Assembly (NCBI GenBank): GCA_965116465.1
Contig: OZ220687.1
Coordinates: 3,286,001-3,350,000, forward strand
DNA length: 64,000 bases
Direction of reading: 5' to 3'
From: VXNF01 sp965116465
GTDB taxonomy: Bacteria; Actinomycetota; Acidimicrobiia; Acidimicrobiales; CATQHL01
Part shown: positions 42,498 to 51,473 of the stretch, piece by piece
Numbering within the stretch: the stretch's first letter is position 1
How the letters are laid out: every line of letters begins with the position of its first letter
Position numbers and translations under genes: made by a program
Notes under the pieces: generated by a model
Seen by the model: the letters and a program-made list of their open reading frames with translations, nothing else
Databases searched by the model: none
Told to the model about the DNA's origin: nothing

Positions 42498-44213
42498 GTG
42501 AGCGGATTCTACCGGTCACCGTTGCAGGGGGACGGCGAGCCGGGCCCCGGAGGTTTCGGCGCGCGCCGCCGCAGCAGCGGCCGCAACGCCAGCCTCGTCG
42601 GGGCGGGCGTGGTCCTGTCGCGCCTCTCGGGCGTGGCGCGGGAGGCGGTCCTCGGGGCATTCCTGGGTACGCGCGCCTCCGCCGATGCCTTCGGCGCCGC
42701 CCTGCGGATTCCCAAGCTGCTCCAGAACCTGCTGGGGGAGGGGGCGCTGTCGGCGGCGTTCATTCCCGTGTACGCCCAAGTGCTGGATGAGGGCGACGAG
42801 GAGCGGGCAGGCCGGCTGGCGGGCGCCGTCGCGGGGCTGCTGGCCGTCCTCACGGGCGGGCTGGTGCTGCTGGCGATCTTCCTGGCCGAGCCGCTCACCT
42901 GGATCGTGGCTCCCGGGTTCTCGGGCACAAGGCACGAACTCACCGTGGTGCTGATCCGCATCATGGCCGGCGGGATCGGCCTGATCGTGATGGCGGCCTG
43001 GTGCCTCGGTGTGCTGAACGCGCACCGGCGCTTCTTCCTGTCCTACGTGGCGCCGGTGCTGTGGAACGTGGCCATCGTCGGCGCGGTGGCGGCCGCCGGC
43101 ATCAGCGGTCTCGCCGAGACCGGGATCGCCGAGGCGGCGGCGTGGGGCGTCCTGGTGGGCGGCGCGCTGCAGTTCGCCGTCCAGGTCCCCGCCGTGGTGT
43201 CCCTCGTCCCGCGCCTGCGCGTCAGCCTGCGGCTGCGGCTGCAGGGCGTACGCGAGGTGGCGCGGCGGTTCGGGCCGGCGGTGGCGGGCCGCGGCGTCGT
43301 CACGATCTCGAGCTACGTGGACGTGATCCTGGCGTCACTGCTGGCCACCGGCGCCATCGCCTACCTGGATCGGGCCCAGGTGCTGTATCTCATGCCCATC
43401 AGCGTGTTCGCCGTCTCGGTGGCCGCCGCGGACCTGCCCGAACTGGCACGCGAGCAGGACAGCCGCGACCGCATGCACGAGCGTCTCGTCGTCGGCGCCG
43501 CCAGGGTGCTGCTGTTCCTGGTCTTCGCCCTGGTCGCCTTCGTGATCTTCGGGCGCCCCATCGTGGGGGCTCTCTACCAGAGGGTGAACTTCACCGCGGA
43601 CGATACCTACGTGGTGTGGCTGGTCCTGGCGGCGTACAGCCTGGGCATCGTGGCCGCGGGGCTCTCCCGCCTGCTGCAGAACACGTGCTACGCGGCGGGT
43701 GACACCAAGGGCCCCGCCCGTATCGCCGCGGTCCGGCTCGTGTTCGCCGCGCTGGGGGGTCTGGTGCTCATGATCCAGCTCGACCGGGTGGCGGTGATCG
43801 ACGGTGAGTTGACACGCCTGGGCGACCTCCCGGCCTTCTGGCTCCTCGACAGCGAGATCCGCCAGGCGGGCGAGATCCGGCGGCTCGGGGCGGTCGGCCT
43901 GGCGTTGGCCGCGGCCGTCGCAGCCTGGCTGGAGTTGGGGATGCTGCGCCGGCGGATCCACCGCACGCTGGGGCTCCGCCCGCCCTTCGCCCGGCTGGCG
44001 GGGCGGCTCCTGCCCGGCGCCGTGGTGGCGGGGCTGGTCGGCTACCTGCTGATGCGGTCCCTGGCCGGGGCTCCGCACCTGCTGACCGCGCCGGTCTGCC
44101 TCGTCGTCGCCGGGACGCTCTATCTGCTGGTGGCCAACGTCTGCGGCCAGCCGGCCGCCCGCGACCTGCTGCTGCCGCTGCGCCGCCGCTTCTGGTCCGG
44201 TCGCCGCCCCTGA
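42498..44213 (+). CDS. murJ: Lipid II flippase MurJ (MviN family)
   Basis: Moves lipid-linked peptidoglycan precursor across the membrane. 571 residues with about 14 membrane helices and the family start RNASLVGAGVVLSRLSGVARE and LGEGALSAAFIPVYAQ. VLNAHRRFFLSYVAPVLWN and QVLYLMPISVFAVSVAAADL are also typical. A short polar N-terminal extension (1-28) precedes helix 1. No C-terminal pseudokinase domain of the mycobacterial kind. GTG start. Confidence 0.93.
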   Translation: MSGFYRSPLQGDGEPGPGGFGARRRSSGRNASLVGAGVVLSRLSGVAREAVLGAFLGTRASADAFGAALRIPKLLQNLLGEGALSAAFIPVYAQVLDEGDEERAGRLAGAVAGLLAVLTGGLVLLAIFLAEPLTWIVAPGFSGTRHELTVVLIRIMAGGIGLIVMAAWCLGVLNAHRRFFLSYVAPVLWNVAIVGAVAAAGISGLAETGIAEAAAWGVLVGGALQFAVQVPAVVSLVPRLRVSLRLRLQGVREVARRFGPAVAGRGVVTISSYVDVILASLLATGAIAYLDRAQVLYLMPISVFAVSVAAADLPELAREQDSRDRMHERLVVGAARVLLFLVFALVAFVIFGRPIVGALYQRVNFTADDTYVVWLVLAAYSLGIVAAGLSRLLQNTCYAAGDTKGPARIAAVRLVFAALGGLVLMIQLDRVAVIDGELTRLGDLPAFWLLDSEIRQAGEIRRLGAVGLALAAAVAAWLELGMLRRRIHRTLGLRPPFARLAGRLLPGAVVAGLVGYLLMRSLAGAPHLLTAPVCLVVAGTLYLLVANVCGQPAARDLLLPLRRRFWSGRRP

Positions 44214-44341
44214 GCGCCCCTGGCGGGGAGTGGTTCGAGTCTCGTGTCTATGTGGTTGCAGCGAGATTCAACACGTGGATAGTGTCTCGGCCCGTTGAGC
44301 CGCGTGTGGTTGTTGAGTCTCTGTCGTAGCCGGGGAGGTAC

Positions 44342-47158
44342 ATGGTGAGGCGTCGGACGGTTCTTGTTGTCGGTGTGCTCGCGGCTCTGTCGAGTTCTTT
44401 GGTTGCGGCACCAGTTGCGGCGCAGGAGACGCGAGAGGTGTGGCCGTTCTTCGAGGGCCCGGATGCTCACACGTGGTTCGTCAACGACTACGACAGTCGT
44501 TACCGGTTCACGTGCCCTAGCGATGATTCCACGATGCGCGCGTGGGCGATCTGGAGTTGGCCCGGTACGCCCGCCGGTCGGTACCGGGTCGACGTGTATA
44601 TCCCGCCGCAGGAAGCGACGGCGATCGTCACGTACCGGATCGGGACCGACTCAAGTGGCCTCATCGTCGATCCTGTGCGGTTGAATCAGTTGGAGCACAG
44701 CGGCACGTGGACGACGATCTTCGACGGCGATTACGCCGGCGGTCGACTCTGGGTGGAACTCGGCGACCACGACAGTGAGCCTTCCGGTGGGAACGACTGG
44801 TGCCGTTGGGGTGGGCACCGAAGCATCGGTGCAGGACCGGCGCGCCTCGTGAGCGTGGGCACTCCAGAGCCATCACCGCCTGAAGCCCCTCTGGATTCCG
44901 ATCTGCCGAGCCAAGCGACTGTGGTGGCGACCGGCGGTCAGAACGAGTTGTCGGTGAGTTGGTGGGCGGATTCCGCGTCGCCGATTCTCTGGTGGGAACT
45001 CGAACGGATATATCCCGACGAGTCAACTCTTACTGACGTTGTGGACGGTTGGGAGACGGGCGTGTCTTTGTCCGGCCAACCGCCTGGTGAGCTTCTTGTG
45101 GGGGTGAGGGCGTGTAACGAGTACGGCTGCGGTCCGTGGGGTGGGGCCACCGCAACCGTGACTGCGCCACCGCGACCGCCGGGGCAGGCGACTGTGGAGG
45201 CGACCGGTCATGAGAACGCGTTGTCGGTTAGCTGGTCGGCGGATTCCGGGTCGTTGATTCCGATTCTTTGGTGGGAACTTGAATGGACGTATCCCGACGG
45301 GTCAACTGCTATTGGAGACTTCGAAGGTGGCACACGTTCGTTGGCCCAGTTTGAAATGCCGGCTGGTGAGCATGTACTGGGGATCAGGGCGTGCAACGAG
45401 CACGGCTGCGGTCCGTGGGGTTCGGACACCGCGATTGTGACTGCGCCGCCTCCTCTTGTGAGTGAGGACCCCACTCGGGATTCTCGGGTTGAGATGTCGC
45501 TCGGCGCGAACAACTCCGGTGCGGGGGATTGCCCGTTCTCGCAGTTGCCCTGCCGCTGGGTCGACGTGACTCTGCATGACTTCCCGGCGGGCTCGTATCC
45601 CGTGAGGTGTGTGTGGTTGCACAGCGAGTCGGGTAGGGAGCGAGTGTCGACTTCGCGGACCATCGAACATGGTGGTGGAGCCTCGGCCACTCTGAACAAC
45701 GTCTGCCATTTCAACGTCCGCGTCGGCCGTGCCGTGCACGTCACCGTCGGCGAGGTGCGATCCAACACCGTGACCTTCACCGGCGATCCCGTCGGCGGCT
45801 CATCCGCGCCGACGACGCCTCCGCCTCCGCCGCCCCCTCCTCCGCCGCCCCCACCGCCACCGGTCGGCGAGCCCCCCGGTGCGCCCCGCCTGAGTTTGCG
45901 AATCGAAGAGTCGTCCGGCGGGAGAACGCTCGTCGCGTCGTGGTCTCCGCCGGCGGACGACGGCGGATCGCCCATCACGGGTTACCGGATCCGGTTCAAC
46001 ACGTATAACCCTCCGGCCGCGACATGGGGCTGGTACGACCGGTCAGCAAGCGCTCGCAGCTATCGATTCTCGGAGCTGCGTGACGACACCACCTACGCGG
46101 TCTCCGTCGCCGCCAAGAACAGGTACGGGACAGGGTTTCCAGCCATCGAGGCAATAACAACACCCGGCTCGTGTCCCAGCAGAGATAAGTTCACAACTCG
46201 CACGGTGAACCAGAAAGTGTTCTTTGGCATGGCAGTCGGCGGGTCCACAGTCGTGGTTGCGAGTACTGATTTCAGGACTGTCGATGGTACGGCAGTGAAG
46301 GCCGGAACCCAAGGTGGCGTTGTCAGCAAAGAACGGCCTAGAGTCAATCTCTCTCCGGCGGAATGCTCATGGATCACAGCGAACGCCAAAGTTGATCAGA
46401 ATGCGGCTCTCTCAGGTAATGCACTCGTCACAGGACATGCACAAGTCTCGCATGATGCCAGGGTTTCCGGAGATGCAATCGTCCGTGGGAATGCCATGGT
46501 TTATGGCGAGGCCATGGTTTATGACAAGGCGGAGGTGTCGGGTAGAGCGAGGGTCTATGGAGAAGCCGAGGTCTTTGAGAATGCGAAGGTCTCCGGAGAT
46601 ATCTGGATTGAGGGCGATGCGATGGTCTATGGCAATCTGGAACTGACGGGCAACGACGCCAAGAAGATAACGAGTGGTAGGTGGAACGGGGGAGAGGAGT
46701 TCATGCGTGCGCTCGAAGAGACGCACGCCTTCCTTCTTGGTGTTGTGTCCGCATGGTTTGATAACTGCGGGCTTGATGATAGTCATGTTCGAATCTTCAT
46801 CAATCTGACGGGTAAAACCGGTCCCGCGTATCTGAATGCTGCCGCGCAGTTCGCCAGGGAAGGCTCGTTGGCAGCCTGTGCCTTTCCAAATGTCCGGCGG
46901 CACCTGTTGGACGCCATTAAGCCTGGCTGGTTGGAGCTGTTGCCGTATGATGGGGGTAAGTTCGTTACGCTCTATAATCTGTTCAAAGTTGCGCGCAAGG
47001 TCGACGATCACGAATCCCTAAGACAACTTGCTGCCGAGGTTCGAAAGCTATACGGTAGCGTGAAAGCAAAATGTGGTGATCGCTACCGTGGTCCAGACGG
47101 TGATCGGTACCTTATTGCGGATTGTTTCGGGCGACTGAGCGATCTTGAGGCTCGGTGA
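44342..47158 (+). CDS. Secreted FN3/polyproline/beta-helix mosaic protein, unrecognised
   Basis: 938 residues. A Sec signal peptide (about 1-27, ending PVAAQ) leads to an unassigned beta-rich domain. Two closely similar FN3-like modules follow (about 190-278 and 281-372, each with ACNEYGCGPWG or ACNEHGCGPWG), then a third beta domain, a run of 15 prolines (493-507), an FN3 domain (about 513-610), and 15 hexapeptides of the x-G-x-A-x-V type (about 679-768) that should form a left-handed beta-helix. A helical C-terminal domain of about 170 residues is unrecognised. GGGGAGG precedes the ATG. GC falls in the last third. Probably a cell-surface or adhesion protein; no enzyme motif seen. Confidence 0.75.
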   Translation: MVRRRTVLVVGVLAALSSSLVAAPVAAQETREVWPFFEGPDAHTWFVNDYDSRYRFTCPSDDSTMRAWAIWSWPGTPAGRYRVDVYIPPQEATAIVTYRIGTDSSGLIVDPVRLNQLEHSGTWTTIFDGDYAGGRLWVELGDHDSEPSGGNDWCRWGGHRSIGAGPARLVSVGTPEPSPPEAPLDSDLPSQATVVATGGQNELSVSWWADSASPILWWELERIYPDESTLTDVVDGWETGVSLSGQPPGELLVGVRACNEYGCGPWGGATATVTAPPRPPGQATVEATGHENALSVSWSADSGSLIPILWWELEWTYPDGSTAIGDFEGGTRSLAQFEMPAGEHVLGIRACNEHGCGPWGSDTAIVTAPPPLVSEDPTRDSRVEMSLGANNSGAGDCPFSQLPCRWVDVTLHDFPAGSYPVRCVWLHSESGRERVSTSRTIEHGGGASATLNNVCHFNVRVGRAVHVTVGEVRSNTVTFTGDPVGGSSAPTTPPPPPPPPPPPPPPPVGEPPGAPRLSLRIEESSGGRTLVASWSPPADDGGSPITGYRIRFNTYNPPAATWGWYDRSASARSYRFSELRDDTTYAVSVAAKNRYGTGFPAIEAITTPGSCPSRDKFTTRTVNQKVFFGMAVGGSTVVVASTDFRTVDGTAVKAGTQGGVVSKERPRVNLSPAECSWITANAKVDQNAALSGNALVTGHAQVSHDARVSGDAIVRGNAMVYGEAMVYDKAEVSGRARVYGEAEVFENAKVSGDIWIEGDAMVYGNLELTGNDAKKITSGRWNGGEEFMRALEETHAFLLGVVSAWFDNCGLDDSHVRIFINLTGKTGPAYLNAAAQFAREGSLAACAFPNVRRHLLDAIKPGWLELLPYDGGKFVTLYNLFKVARKVDDHESLRQLAAEVRKLYGSVKAKCGDRYRGPDGDRYLIADCFGRLSDLEAR
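45818..45862 (+). repeat. Polyproline tract (15 codons)
   Basis: CCN codons of mixed third base encode 15 consecutive prolines linking the N- and C-terminal parts of the mosaic protein. Translation of such a run usually depends on EF-P. Confidence 0.9.
46376..46645 (+). repeat. 15 hexapeptide repeats, left-handed beta-helix type
   Basis: Eighteen-bp units encode x-G-x-A-x-V hexads such as SGDAIV, RGNAMV, YGEAMV and SGRARV without interruption. Spacing fits about five coils of a left-handed beta-helix. Confidence 0.8.
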
Positions 47159-47379
47159 GAGTGTGACATCCATCAGCGTTCGGCGTTTGTTCTCGGTTGT
47201 GCCATTTGGCGATCGGTGCGGAGTGCTTGAACGATTCCCGTAACTAGGTGCCCGGCGAAGGGTGCGATTGAGGCAGCTCGTTGCAGATTGCGCTGCTGAA
47301 TTCGAGTGGACGGCCGGTTCCAGCGGTCGGTGGATGGTTCTGGTCGTGAGGGCTACGCAGGCACAAAGGAGCTGGTAGG

Positions 47380-47637
47380 ATGATTGGTATGACTGTCCCG
47401 CGTGCCAAGATCAGCATCACCATCGAGCAGGACTTGCTTGCGCGTGTCCGGTTGGCGGTGGAGGCCGGCCACGCCACGAGTGTCTCGGCCTATGTCGAGC
47501 ATGCGGTCGCCGGCCAACTCGCGGCCGAGGACGACTTCGAGGCGATGCTCGCCGAGAGTCTCGCAGCGACGGGCGGACCGTTGAGCGACGAGGAACGGGC
47601 AGCGGCCAGACGCATCCTCAGCGGCGAAGCCGCGTGA
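47380..47637 (+). CDS. vapB: VapB-like ribbon-helix-helix antitoxin
   Basis: 85 residues. Residues 5-45 (RAKISITIEQDLLARVRLAV and the following SVSAYVEHAV) fit a ribbon-helix-helix DNA-binding domain. The C-terminal half (EDDFEAMLAESLAATGGPLS) is acidic and would bind the toxin. AAAGGAG lies 8 nt before the ATG; an internal Met at residue 4 is possible. Overlaps the PIN-domain toxin gene by 4 nt. It would repress the operon and block the toxin. Confidence 0.85.
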   Translation: MIGMTVPRAKISITIEQDLLARVRLAVEAGHATSVSAYVEHAVAGQLAAEDDFEAMLAESLAATGGPLSDEERAAARRILSGEAA

Positions 47638-48011
47638 GCGGTGCGGTTCTCGACACCGGTGCCCTGATCGCCCTCGAGCGAGGCGACCGCCACGTCGTCG
47701 GCCTCGTTGCTGAAGCGAGACAAGTGAAAGCAACTCTGACGGTTCCTGCGGGATGCGTCGCTCAGGCGTGGCGGGATCCTCGCCGGCAGGCCCGGCTGGC
47801 GAACTTCCTGCGGAGGTCGAACGTGGAGATCGTGGCCCTCGACTCCGAGGACGCCCAGCGCGTCGGGCTGTTGCTCGCGGCCTCCGGTGAGTCCGACGTC
47901 GTGGATGCCCACGTCGCCGTGTGCGCGCTGCGCCGAGGTGGAACGGTCCTCACCAGCGATCCCGAGGACATCAAAACGCTCGCGCCGACGGTTCGCGTGC
48001 ACCGCGTCTAG
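47634..48011 (+). CDS. vapC: VapC-like PIN-domain toxin
   Basis: 125 residues, a single PIN domain. Acidic metal ligands fit Asp7 and Glu15 (LDTGALIALE), Asp in SDVVDAHVAV and Asp in LTSDPEDI. The second-acid region reads VAQAWRD, as in a common actinobacterial subgroup. PIN toxins cut tRNA or rRNA when free of antitoxin. GTG start within the antitoxin stop. All expected acidic residues are present, so it may be active. Confidence 0.88.
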   Translation: MSGAVLDTGALIALERGDRHVVGLVAEARQVKATLTVPAGCVAQAWRDPRRQARLANFLRRSNVEIVALDSEDAQRVGLLLAASGESDVVDAHVAVCALRRGGTVLTSDPEDIKTLAPTVRVHRV

Positions 48012-48111
48012 ACGGTCAGTTCACAGAGCACTATCGCTCGGGGCCGCTCCCGGGTGGTTCGTATCGTTCGAGGCGCTCGCGCAGTCCGGCGACTTCCACC
48101 TCCGCGGCCTC

Positions 48112-48420
48112 CTACGGCTGCCGGCTCTCTTCGAACGGGGGCGGGATGAGGTCCTCGTACATGGCGGGATCGGGGGCGACGACCGCCACCTCGCCGTTGC
48201 GCCGTGTGACCACGCCGGTTCCTGTCTGGTAGGCGACGAGGTGCGCGTCCTTCGCCGCCAGGATCAGCGAACGCATCACGGCCTCGCTGAACTCCTCGCC
48301 GCGCAGAATCCGGGGAGCCTCGCCGGCACCCGAACCTTCGGTAACGAGTGCTCCACCCACCTGGCCGTCCGCGAGATCGGCCTCGGTGTGAGTGGGGTCG
48401 GTCCGTTCTCGCTCAGCCAT
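48112..48420 (-). CDS. Small protein paired with the zeta-like kinase
   Basis: 102 residues from the ATG that overlaps the kinase stop (ATGGCTGA). Acidic N-terminus, then a helical segment (ILRGEEFSEAVMRSLILAAK) and a beta-looking HLVAYQTGTGVVTRRNGEVAVVAP ending in a Pro/Glu tail; in short, GTGVVTRRNGEVAVV is the most distinctive part. No family recognised. Size, charge and coupling suggest an antitoxin or accessory to the kinase. A longer start 21 codons upstream is possible but would lie deep within the kinase gene. Confidence 0.6.
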   Translation of the reverse strand: MAERERTDPTHTEADLADGQVGGALVTEGSGAGEAPRILRGEEFSEAVMRSLILAAKDAHLVAYQTGTGVVTRRNGEVAVVAPDPAMYEDLIPPPFEESRQP

Positions 48421-48940
48421 GGATGTCGCCCTGCTCGAGCAACACCGGCGCAGGACCGGTGTTGTCGTACAACCTCCACTCATCGACTCTAGCGGCGTAG
48501 TGATCTCGCAGGTTCCTCAGCCCGGCATCGAATCGCCGGCGGATCACCTCCTCGGGCACCCGATGGCCTCCTTGCCGGACACGCTCGGCGACCCGCCGAA
48601 CGGCCTCATCGGCAGAGCCAAGGGACAGGAACAGCAGCGTCACCCAGTAGCCGTCGCGCCGCCATCGGTCGATCCGTCTGAGGTGGCCACGACCCGACAG
48701 CGTGGTCTCGAAGGCGAAGCTGCGACCGGCCGCGGCCAATCGGTCGATCTCGGCCAGCATCAGACGACCGGCGGCGACGCCGACCCCGGCGCCGCGGTCG
48801 AGCGGCGACAGCCCACTGGCGATGAGGTCGACGTTGACGAACAGCAGCCCCGGTGCCTCGCGGCGCAGGTACCGCATCGCGAACGTGGTCTTTCCGGCCC
48901 CGTTGGGGCCGGCGATCACGAGGATCTGCTTGTCGACCAT
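48413..48940 (-). CDS. Zeta-toxin-like P-loop kinase (COG4185 type)
   Basis: 175 residues. Walker A GPNGAGKTT with Lys17, followed by VNVDLIASGLSP, the metal and substrate Asp region of zeta toxins. FETTLSGRGHLRRIDRWRRDGY matches the COG4185 predicted ABC-type ATPase/zeta group. Zeta toxins phosphorylate UDP-N-acetylglucosamine and block wall synthesis, but COG4185 proteins are poorly studied. No epsilon antitoxin precedes it; a small gene overlaps its 3' end by 8 nt. Converges on VapBC. Confidence 0.8.
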   Translation of the reverse strand: MVDKQILVIAGPNGAGKTTFAMRYLRREAPGLLFVNVDLIASGLSPLDRGAGVGVAAGRLMLAEIDRLAAAGRSFAFETTLSGRGHLRRIDRWRRDGYWVTLLFLSLGSADEAVRRVAERVRQGGHRVPEEVIRRRFDAGLRNLRDHYAARVDEWRLYDNTGPAPVLLEQGDIHG

Positions 48941-49058
48941 GCGATTACCCGGACAGGGCGACGGGGAAGTCGCCGACGTGACGCCCGGTTGATCCTACGG
49001 GAGTCAACGAGGCACCTCTGTGCGGGGCTCGGGCCGGCCTCCCGTAGCCTGACGCGCC

Positions 49059-49943
49059 ATGGGTCATCGCTTCGCCGCCGTCGGAACTGTCCGTGAGGGG
49101 CTCGACGGCGTCCAGTATCTGGCGGACGAGGGCATCGCCGGGGTGGTCTACCTGGCCGACCGGCTGGCCAAGCCCGTCCTGGTGGAGGGGCCGGCCGGAA
49201 CGGGCAAGACGCAGTTGGCCAAGAGCGTGGCGGAGATGTGCGGGGCGCGCCTCATCCGGTTGCAGTGCTACGAGGGCATCGACGAGTCCAAGGCGCTCTA
49301 CGAGTGGAACTACAAGAAGCAGCTGCTGCGGATCCAGACCGAGTCGCAGACCTGGGACGAGGTCTCCGACGACATCTTCTCCGAGGAGTTCCTGCTCACC
49401 CGGCCGCTGCTGGAGGCGATCAGGGCCACCGATCCGGTGGTGCTGCTGGTGGACGAGGTGGACCGTGTCGAGGTGGAGACCGAGGCCCTGCTGCTGGAGA
49501 TCCTGAGCGACTACCAGGTGTCGATACCCGAGCTGGGCACCGTCGAGGCCACCCAGATCCCCCTCGTGTTCCTCACCTCCAACAACACCCGCGAGCTCTC
49601 CGAGGCCCTGAAGCGGCGCTGCCTGTATCTCTACATCGACTATCCCGACCTGGAACGGGAGCGCGAGATCGTGCTCACCAAGGTGCCCGACATCAGCCAG
49701 AGCCTCGCCGACGAGGTGGCGCGCATCGTCCGCTCGGTGCGGCAACTGGAGTTGAAGAAGTCACCGTCGGTGTCCGAGACCCTCGACTGGGCGCGCACGC
49801 TGGTGCTGCTCGGCGTCGAGCACGTCGACGCCGAGACGGCCGCCGAGACCGTCCACACGCTGCTCAAGTACCGCAGCGACATCGAGAAGGCCCTGAAGGA
49901 GTTCTCGACCGGCGACGCCCGGGGCTCCGGCCTGCCGCGCTGA
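49059..49943 (+). CDS. MoxR-type AAA+ ATPase
   Basis: 294 residues. Walker A EGPAGTGKTQLAK near 45-56, Walker B VLLVDEVDRVEVE, sensor-1 FLTSNNTRELSEAL, then a helical lid. MoxR ATPases act as chaperones that insert cofactors or assemble complexes, often with a VWA-domain partner. Such a gene follows 49 bp downstream. EGIDESKALYEWNYKKQL is typical of the CoxD-like branch linked to CoxE-type proteins. No CO dehydrogenase genes are present in the window. Confidence 0.9.
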   Translation: MGHRFAAVGTVREGLDGVQYLADEGIAGVVYLADRLAKPVLVEGPAGTGKTQLAKSVAEMCGARLIRLQCYEGIDESKALYEWNYKKQLLRIQTESQTWDEVSDDIFSEEFLLTRPLLEAIRATDPVVLLVDEVDRVEVETEALLLEILSDYQVSIPELGTVEATQIPLVFLTSNNTRELSEALKRRCLYLYIDYPDLEREREIVLTKVPDISQSLADEVARIVRSVRQLELKKSPSVSETLDWARTLVLLGVEHVDAETAAETVHTLLKYRSDIEKALKEFSTGDARGSGLPR

Positions 49944-49992
49944 GCGGCGCTGTCGTGGGGGCGGTGCGGTCTCCCGGCGCCCGGGGCCGGCC

Positions 49993-51456
49993 GTGACGGT
50001 GCAGACGACCCCGGCGGGCGCGGGTGCGGCCGACTCCCCGCTGCTGGGGTTGCTCGGCGGCTTCATCGTCGAGTTGCGCCGTGCCGGGCTGCCGGTCAGC
50101 CTCACCGAGCATCTCGATGCCATGGAGGCGGTGCGTCACGTCCCCCTCGAAGACCGCGAGGCGTTCAAGTTCGCCCTCGCCGCCACGCTGGTCAAGCATC
50201 ACGCCCACTGGCAGGCGTTCGAGACCGTCTTCGAGGTGTACTTCTCGCTGCGCGGCGCCGAGTACGAGCCTTCCGGCGGCGCCTGGGCCGACGACGTGGA
50301 CCCCGCCGAACTGCTGGATCCGCGGCTGGAAGGCCCCGGCGGCGAGCCCCTGAGCGACGAGGAGCTCGCCCGGCTGCTCTTTGCGGCCCTGCTGCGGGGC
50401 GATCAGGCGCAACTGCGGGCGGTGGCCTGGCGGGCCGTGCAGCGTTACGCCGGAATGGAGCCGGGCCGGCCCGTGGGGGGCACCTACTACCTCTACCGCA
50501 CGCTGCGCAACCTGGGGCTGGAGGATCTGCTGGAGCGGCTCCTCGAGACGATCCGGGAGGAGGCGGGGCGCCCGCTGACGCCCCTGGAGGAGCGCCTCGA
50601 GCGCGACGAACTGGAGTCGCGGATCGATCAGCTGCGCAAGGAGGTGGAGGCCGAGATCCGGCGCCGGCTGGTCGCCGACCGCGGCACCGAGGCGATGGCG
50701 CGGACGCTGCGCAAGCCGCTGCCCGAGGACGTGGAGTTCATGCACGCCACCCGGGAGGAGATGGAGGCACTGCGCAAGGTCATCCAGCCTCTGACCCGCA
50801 AGCTGGCGGCGCGCCTGGCCCGCAGGCGCCGCCACACCCGGAGAGGCGTGCTGGACTTCCGTCGCACCATCCGGCAGTCGCTGAGCTACGGCGGCGTCCC
50901 CGCCGAGCCCCGCTTCCGCTACAAGCGGCCCGCCAAGCCCGAGATCATGGTCATCGCCGACATCAGCGGATCGGTGGCGGCCTTCGCCCGCTTCACGCTG
51001 CACCTCGTCTACGCCATCAGCAGCCAGTTCTCCAAGGTGCGCTCGTTCGTCTTCATCGACGGGTTGGACGAGGTCACCAACCTGTTCGAGACGAGCGAGG
51101 ACATCACCGAGGCGGTCCACCGGGTGAACACCTCCGCCGATGTGGTCTGGGTGGACGGGCACTCCGACTACGGCCACGCCCTGGGGGTGTTCTGGGATCG
51201 CTACGGCGCGTCGGTCAACCCGAAGACCACGGTCATGATCCTCGGCGACGCCCGCAACAACTACCACGCCTCCGGGTCGTGGGTGATGCGCGAACTGCAG
51301 CGCAAGGCCCGGCGGGTCTTCTGGCTGAACCCCGAGCCGCGCTCGTACTGGGACACCGGCGACTCGATCATGAGCGAGTACAGCACCCATTGCGACGGCA
51401 CGTTCGAGGTGCGCACCCTCCGGCACCTGGAGCGTTTCGTCGAGAAGACGTTCTGA
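49993..51456 (+). CDS. VWA-domain CoxE-like protein
   Basis: 487 residues. The N-terminal 290 residues are charged and helical (LRRAGLPVSLTEHLDAMEAV). The C-terminal part is a von Willebrand A domain with MIDAS motif ADISGSVAAF and a later metal-side HSDYGHALGVF. It ends with the CoxE-like stretch RRVFWLNPEPRSYWDTGDS. Works with the preceding MoxR ATPase in assembly or maturation; the client is unknown. GTG start. A palindromic element follows the stop. Confidence 0.9.
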   Translation: MTVQTTPAGAGAADSPLLGLLGGFIVELRRAGLPVSLTEHLDAMEAVRHVPLEDREAFKFALAATLVKHHAHWQAFETVFEVYFSLRGAEYEPSGGAWADDVDPAELLDPRLEGPGGEPLSDEELARLLFAALLRGDQAQLRAVAWRAVQRYAGMEPGRPVGGTYYLYRTLRNLGLEDLLERLLETIREEAGRPLTPLEERLERDELESRIDQLRKEVEAEIRRRLVADRGTEAMARTLRKPLPEDVEFMHATREEMEALRKVIQPLTRKLAARLARRRRHTRRGVLDFRRTIRQSLSYGGVPAEPRFRYKRPAKPEIMVIADISGSVAAFARFTLHLVYAISSQFSKVRSFVFIDGLDEVTNLFETSEDITEAVHRVNTSADVVWVDGHSDYGHALGVFWDRYGASVNPKTTVMILGDARNNYHASGSWVMRELQRKARRVFWLNPEPRSYWDTGDSIMSEYSTHCDGTFEVRTLRHLERFVEKTF

Positions 51457-51473
51457 GCCGGCGCCGTTCGTCA

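Noticed and set aside
45818..45862. Polyproline run as an assembly error
   Set aside because: Codons vary in the third base and the frame stays open on both sides, so it is likely real.
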